Source: Aliidongia dinghuensis
Lineage (GTDB): Bacteria > Pseudomonadota > Alphaproteobacteria > ATCC43930 > CGMCC-115725
DNA: 64,000 bases
Assembly: GCF_014643535.1 (NCBI RefSeq)
Contig: NZ_BMJQ01000006.1
Coordinates: forward strand, 248,001 to 312,000
Direction of reading: 5' to 3'
Part shown: positions 60,133-64,000 of the stretch, piece by piece
Position numbering within the stretch: position 1 is the stretch's first letter
Layout: every line of letters starts with the position of its first letter
Position numbers and translations under genes: made by a program
Notes under the pieces: model-generated
What the model was told of the DNA's origin: nothing
Databases searched by the model: none
What the model saw: the letters and a program-made list of their open reading frames with translations, nothing else

Positions 60133-60147
60133 TGGCGCACCCTTTGC
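60133..60147 (+). promoter_or_regulatory. Sigma-54 (-24/-12) promoter
   Basis: TGGCGCACCCTTTGC matches TGGCACG-N4-TTGC with GG and GC at the required spacing. The start of transcription would be near 60159, about 70 bp before the permease start. It is preceded by three activator sites. Confidence 0.75.
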
Positions 60148-60228
60148 CTTGGCGGCGATACGCTCCCGGAGACGGGAGGACAAGGTCTGCCGTCAAGCGC
60201 GGATCCGAGGAACTGGGAGGAGATCAAC

Positions 60229-61620
60229 GTGAGCCTCGTCATTTGCCTGGCGGCCCTCGCCTTTCTGATGTTCGTCGCCTATCGAGGCTACAGCGTCATC
60301 CTGTTCGCGCCCGTCGCGGCACTGGGCGCCGTCCTCCTGACCGATCCCTCGGCCGTGGCGCCGATCTTCACCGGCCTGTTCATGGAAAAGATGGTCGGGT
60401 TCGTGAAGCTCTATTTCCCGGTCTTCCTGCTCGGCGCCGTGTTCGGCAAGGTGATCGAACTATCGGGCTTCTCGCAATCGATCGTCTCGTCGGTCATCAG
60501 CCTCGTCGGCCGCTCGCGCGCCATGCTGTCGATCGTGCTGGTCTGCGCCGTCTTGACCTACGGCGGCGTCTCGCTGTTCGTCGTGGTGTTCGCGGTTTAT
60601 CCCTTCGCCGCCGAGATGTTCCGCCAGAGCGACATCCCGAAGCGCCTCATCCCCGGCACCATCGCGCTCGGATCCTTCAGCTTCACCATGGATTCGCTGC
60701 CCGGCACGCCGCAGATCCAGAACATCATCCCGACCACCTTTTTCAAGACCAACACCTGGGCGGCGCCGACGCTGGGCGTCATCGGCACGCTGTTCATCCT
60801 GGGCGCAGGCTTGAGCTATCTCGAATGGCGCCGCCGCGCCGCGGTCCGCGCCGGCGAGGGCTACGGCACCGGCCACACCAACGAGCCGGAGGCACTGCCC
60901 CAGGAACGGCTCGCCAACCCCGCCTTGGCCATCCTGCCGCTCATCGCGGTCGGCCTCTTCAACAAGCAGTTCACCGACTTCATCCCGCATGCGTATGGCG
61001 CGTCGGCCGACGTGACGCTGACGCCGGGCGCCCATCCGGTGACGCAGCAGGTCTCGCAGGTGACGGCGATCTGGGCCGTCGAAGGGGCGCTCCTCATCGG
61101 CATCCTGCTCGTGCTCGCAACTGCCTATCGCCAGGTGGCCGGGCGCTTCGCCGAGGGCAGCAAGGCGGCGGTCGCGGGCGCGCTGCTCGCCGCCATGAAC
61201 ACGGCGTCGGAATACGGCTTCGGCGCGGTCATCGCGGCGCTCCCGGGCTTCCTTGCGATCTCGGACGCGCTGAAGGCGATCCCGAACCCGCTCGTCAACG
61301 AGGCGATCTCCGTCACCTCGCTCGCCGGCATCACCGGGTCGGCCTCGGGCGGCATGAGCATCGCGCTCGCCGCCATGTCGGAGCAGTTCATCGCCGCAGC
61401 GCAAGCGGCCCATATCCCGATGGAAGTGCTGCACCGCGTCGCCTCCATGGCGTCGGGCGGCATGGATACGCTGCCGCACAACGGCGCCGTCATCACGCTG
61501 CTGGCGGTCACCGGCCTGACGCATCGCCAGTCCTACAAGGACATCTTCGCCGTCACCTGCTTGAAGACGATGGCCGTCTTCGTCGTGATCCTGACCTACT
61601 ATGTGACCGGCATCGTCTGA
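60229..61620 (+). CDS. GntP-family permease
   Basis: The GTG start at 60229 has GGGAGGAG 7 bp upstream; 463 residues with about 12 membrane segments. GFSQSIVSSVISLVGRSRAM, FSFTMDSLPGTPQIQNIIPT and LAGITGSASGGMSIALAAMS are typical of the GntP/CitMHS-like permeases found next to CoA-transferases and hydroxybutyrate genes. Given the CoA-transferase gene 51 bp downstream, the substrate is probably a short-chain fatty, keto or hydroxy acid and not gluconate. It is driven by the sigma-54 promoter. Confidence 0.9.
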   Translation: MSLVICLAALAFLMFVAYRGYSVILFAPVAALGAVLLTDPSAVAPIFTGLFMEKMVGFVKLYFPVFLLGAVFGKVIELSGFSQSIVSSVISLVGRSRAMLSIVLVCAVLTYGGVSLFVVVFAVYPFAAEMFRQSDIPKRLIPGTIALGSFSFTMDSLPGTPQIQNIIPTTFFKTNTWAAPTLGVIGTLFILGAGLSYLEWRRRAAVRAGEGYGTGHTNEPEALPQERLANPALAILPLIAVGLFNKQFTDFIPHAYGASADVTLTPGAHPVTQQVSQVTAIWAVEGALLIGILLVLATAYRQVAGRFAEGSKAAVAGALLAAMNTASEYGFGAVIAALPGFLAISDALKAIPNPLVNEAISVTSLAGITGSASGGMSIALAAMSEQFIAAAQAAHIPMEVLHRVASMASGGMDTLPHNGAVITLLAVTGLTHRQSYKDIFAVTCLKTMAVFVVILTYYVTGIV

Positions 61621-61671
61621 CCAACTGAACCATAAACAGATCGGGCGACGGCCCGACGAGGGGAGGCATCC

Positions 61672-63705
61672 ATGCACAGGCCCATCCATCCCCTGTTGCC
61701 GGCGCTGCGCGGCGCGGATCGCGGCAAGCTCGTCGCCGCCCATGACGCGGTGCGCCTCATCCGCGATGGCGACACGATCGCGACCGGCGGCTTCGTCGGC
61801 ATCGGCTTTGCCGAAGGCATCGCGATCGCCCTCGAGGAGCTCTATCTCTCGACCGAGGAGCATCACCTCCAGGCAACCGGCAAGCCCAAGAACCTGACGC
61901 TCGTCTATGCCGCGGGCCAGGGCGACGGCAAGGAGCGCGGCCTCAACCATTGGGGCCACGAGGGGCTGGTCAGGCGGGTGATCGGCGGCCATTGGGGGCT
62001 GGTGCCGCAGCTGCAGCGCCTCGCCATCTCGAACCAGATCGAGGCCTACAACCTGCCGCAAGGCGTCATCTCGCACCTGTTCCGCGATATTGCGGCGCAC
62101 CGACCGGGGCACCTGACGCGGGTCGGCCTCGGCACCTTCGTCGACCCGCGCTTCGGCGGCGGCAAGATGAACGAGCGGACGACCGAGGACCTGGTCGAGC
62201 TCGTGAACCTCGGCGGCCAGGAGGCGCTGCTCTACAAATGCTTCCCGATCGACGTCGGCGTCATCCGGGCGACCACGGCCGACCTGCAGGGCAACCTCAC
62301 CATGGAGCGCGAGGCGTTGACGCTCGAGGTGCTGGCGATCGCCATGGCGGCGCATAATTCCGGCGGCGTGGTCATCGCCCAGGTCGAGCGCATCGCCGAC
62401 AGCGGCTCACTCAACCCGCGCCAGGTCAAGGTGCCGGGCGTCCTCGTCGATTGCGTGGTGGTGGCGGAGAAGCCGGAACACCATTGGCAGACCTTCGCCG
62501 TCGCCTACAACCCGGCCTTCAGCGGCGAGATCAAGGCGCCGCTCGTGGGGGCTGCGGGCCATGCAGCATCCGCCCCGCTCGACGAGCGCAAGATCATCGC
62601 CCGGCGCGCCAGTCTCGAGCTGCTGCCGAACAGCGTCGTCAACCTCGGCATCGGCATGCCCGAGGGGGTCGCGACCGTGGCGCATGAGGAAAAGATCATC
62701 GACCTGATCACGCTCACGGCCGAGCCGGGCGTGATCGGCGGCATTCCGGCCGGCGGCCTCAATTTCGGCGCCGCCGTCAACACTGAGGCGGTGATCGACC
62801 AGCCCTACCAGTTCGATTTCTACGACGGTGGCGGCCTCGACCTCGCCTTCCTGGGCTTGGCGCAAGCCGACCAGGCCGGCAACCTCAACGTCTCGCGCTT
62901 CGGCCGCAAGCTCGCCGGCGCCGGCGGCTTCATCAACATCAGCCAGAACGCCAAGAAGGTCGTGTTCGTCGGCACGTTCACCGCGGGCGGCCTGCGCATC
63001 GCGATCGAGGACGGTGAGATCCGCATCCTGGCGGAAGGCCGCGACCGCAAGTTCGTGCGCGAGGTCGAGCATCGCACCTTCAGCGGCGCCTATGCCCGCG
63101 AGCGGCAGCAGCCGGTCTTCTACGTGACGGAGCGCTGCGTCTTCACGCTCGGCGACGCAGGGCTGGAACTGGTCGAGATCGCGCCGGGCATCGACCTCGA
63201 ACGGGATATCCTGGCGCACATGGATTTCGTCCCGGGGATGCCGGTGGCGCCGCGCCTCATGGACCCGTACCTCTTCCGCGACGCGCCCATGGGGCTGCGC
63301 GAGACGCTGCTCGCCGTGCCGCTCGAAGAGCGCTTCATCTACGACCCGCAGCAGAACCTGTTCTTCATCAATTTCGAGGGGCTGACAGTGCGCACGGCCG
63401 CCGAGGTCGAGCGGATCCGGGCGATCGTGGCAGAGCGGATCGAGCCGTTCGGCCACAAGGTCTACGCCGTCGTGAATTACGACAATTGCAGCATCCTGCC
63501 GGACGTGCTCGACCTCTATTCCGCGATGGTCAAGGACCTGACGGACCGGTTCTATTCGAACGTCACGCGCTACACGACGAGCGGCTTCCTGCGCGTCAAG
63601 CTCGGCGACGCGCTGAGCCGCCGGCATGTCGCCCCGCACATCTACGAGACGGCGGAAGAGGCGCGCCGGCACCTCGAGGCCTTCGAGCAGGATGTGGCGA
63701 TATAA
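61672..63705 (+). CDS. Acyl-CoA:acetate/3-ketoacid CoA-transferase (fused subunits)
   Basis: The 677-residue protein has family I alpha (about 25-300) and beta (about 310-520) domains fused in one chain, as in propionate/3-ketoacid CoA-transferases, plus a C-terminal extension of about 150 residues. The catalytic Glu351 lies in [30 protein letters not shown] is the oxyanion/CoA loop of the alpha part. GGAGG precedes the start. It activates an imported acid by transferring CoA from an acyl-CoA donor in the cytoplasm. It is second in the sigma-54-controlled operon. Confidence 0.92.
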   Translation: MHRPIHPLLPALRGADRGKLVAAHDAVRLIRDGDTIATGGFVGIGFAEGIAIALEELYLSTEEHHLQATGKPKNLTLVYAAGQGDGKERGLNHWGHEGLVRRVIGGHWGLVPQLQRLAISNQIEAYNLPQGVISHLFRDIAAHRPGHLTRVGLGTFVDPRFGGGKMNERTTEDLVELVNLGGQEALLYKCFPIDVGVIRATTADLQGNLTMEREALTLEVLAIAMAAHNSGGVVIAQVERIADSGSLNPRQVKVPGVLVDCVVVAEKPEHHWQTFAVAYNPAFSGEIKAPLVGAAGHAASAPLDERKIIARRASLELLPNSVVNLGIGMPEGVATVAHEEKIIDLITLTAEPGVIGGIPAGGLNFGAAVNTEAVIDQPYQFDFYDGGGLDLAFLGLAQADQAGNLNVSRFGRKLAGAGGFINISQNAKKVVFVGTFTAGGLRIAIEDGEIRILAEGRDRKFVREVEHRTFSGAYARERQQPVFYVTERCVFTLGDAGLELVEIAPGIDLERDILAHMDFVPGMPVAPRLMDPYLFRDAPMGLRETLLAVPLEERFIYDPQQNLFFINFEGLTVRTAAEVERIRAIVAERIEPFGHKVYAVVNYDNCSILPDVLDLYSAMVKDLTDRFYSNVTRYTTSGFLRVKLGDALSRRHVAPHIYETAEEARRHLEAFEQDVAI

Positions 63706-63714
63706 CGGGGCGGC

Positions 63715-64000
63715 CTAACGCGCGGGCGCCACGTCGATCTTGCCCGTCATGCCGAACAGCGCATGCAGGAAGTGCGTGCATTCCAGGCTATAGGTCCCGG
63801 GCGTCGTCGGCAGGAGCAGGAGATCCGCCGTTTCGCCCTTGGCGAGGTTGACCTTGCCCCCGTCGGGCGCGCGGCCGCCGGCCGGATAGGCGGCCGCGGC
63901 GAAAAACGCCGGCGCCGAGAAATCATGCGCGCCGCTGCCGTTGTTGACCAGGCGCAGCCGCACCGGCGTCCGCTCCTGCAGGGCAAGCTTGGCGGGCGAG
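63715..64000 (-). CDS. Cupredoxin domain protein (5' end outside window)
   Basis: The gene's start lies beyond the right edge; about 95 C-terminal residues are visible. The type 1 copper ligands are His in NNGSGAHDFSAPAFF and Cys-His-Met in LECTHFLHALFGMTGKIDV. The sequence resembles plastocyanin/azurin-like periplasmic copper proteins or the cupredoxin domain of copper-handling proteins. It is convergent with the CoA-transferase gene and unrelated to it. Whether it is a stand-alone cupredoxin or the end of a larger protein cannot be seen. Confidence 0.8.
   Translation of the reverse strand, partial: SPAKLALQERTPVRLRLVNNGSGAHDFSAPAFFAAAAYPAGGRAPDGGKVNLAKGETADLLLLPTTPGTYSLECTHFLHALFGMTGKIDVAPAR

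Overview
The window is chromosomal DNA of a GC-rich alphaproteobacterium. The grounds are a gene for the alphaproteobacterial ATPase-inhibitor zeta family (DUF1476), a FixL/FixJ oxygen-sensing pair with the haem-PAS residues in place, codon use dominated by G/C third positions, and many LysR/GntR/MocR regulators. A Rhodospirillales-type soil bacterium would fit, but that is inference. I see no tRNA, rRNA, CRISPR array, transposase or prophage.

Positions 1-16400 are metabolic. They hold the 5' part of an acyl-CoA dehydrogenase divergent from a LysR regulator; a sugar-acid catabolic cluster (MFS, GntR/FCD regulator, IlvD/Edd-type dehydratase, RraA-like enzyme, second MFS); a universal stress protein; a hybrid histidine kinase; argC; and a divergent pair (phosphotransferase/ATPase fusion and zinc alcohol dehydrogenase) sharing a perfect TTGA-N6-TCAA FNR/FixK box. 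Positions 16400-30100 hold a MocR regulator with a polytopic membrane protein; a cell-envelope group (DUF1476, host-attachment-like protein, Braun-type alanine-zipper lipoprotein, two L,D-transpeptidases); a three-gene set of carotenoid oxygenase, TetR regulator and halohydrin-dehalogenase-like SDR; a DUF3313 lipoprotein; an unusual class A PBP; and TonB.

Positions 30100-47700 look like an exopolysaccharide locus. Three tandem Tat-exported DUF2334 (deacetylase-like) paralogues, each behind a related AT-rich leader, precede wecB, a BcsB-like gene, an NfrB-like glycosyltransferase with C-terminal MshEN (c-di-GMP-binding) repeats, and an NfrA-like outer-membrane TPR protein. Two glycoside-hydrolase-like proteins (DUF4434 and a clan GH-A-type barrel) flank them. 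This resembles the E. coli N4-receptor glycan pathway (NfrA/NfrB/WecB), expanded with a BcsB partner and deacetylases. Vestigial tonB and wecB ends between the DUF2334 copies record the tandem duplications.

Positions 47750-58400 hold fixLJ, a stand-alone receiver, and a second candidate system. A coiled-coil plus beta-barrel outer-membrane protein (FapF-like) and an exported C39 peptidase (FapD-like) lie beside three small Sec-type precursors; two more precursors lie a few kb away. All five carry the same leader-like motif (L-x4-[ML]-D-x-[VI]-T-A-[GA]) just after the signal sequence. A FixJ-like and a Crp/Fnr-like regulator sit among them. I suggest a Fap-like amyloid or peptide secretion system with unrecognised substrates.

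Positions 58500-64000 hold a sigma-54 activator, three copies of GTCTC-N6-GAGAC, a consensus -24/-12 promoter, a GntP-family permease and a fused 3-ketoacid-type CoA-transferase: a short-chain-acid uptake and activation operon. A cupredoxin gene runs off the right edge.
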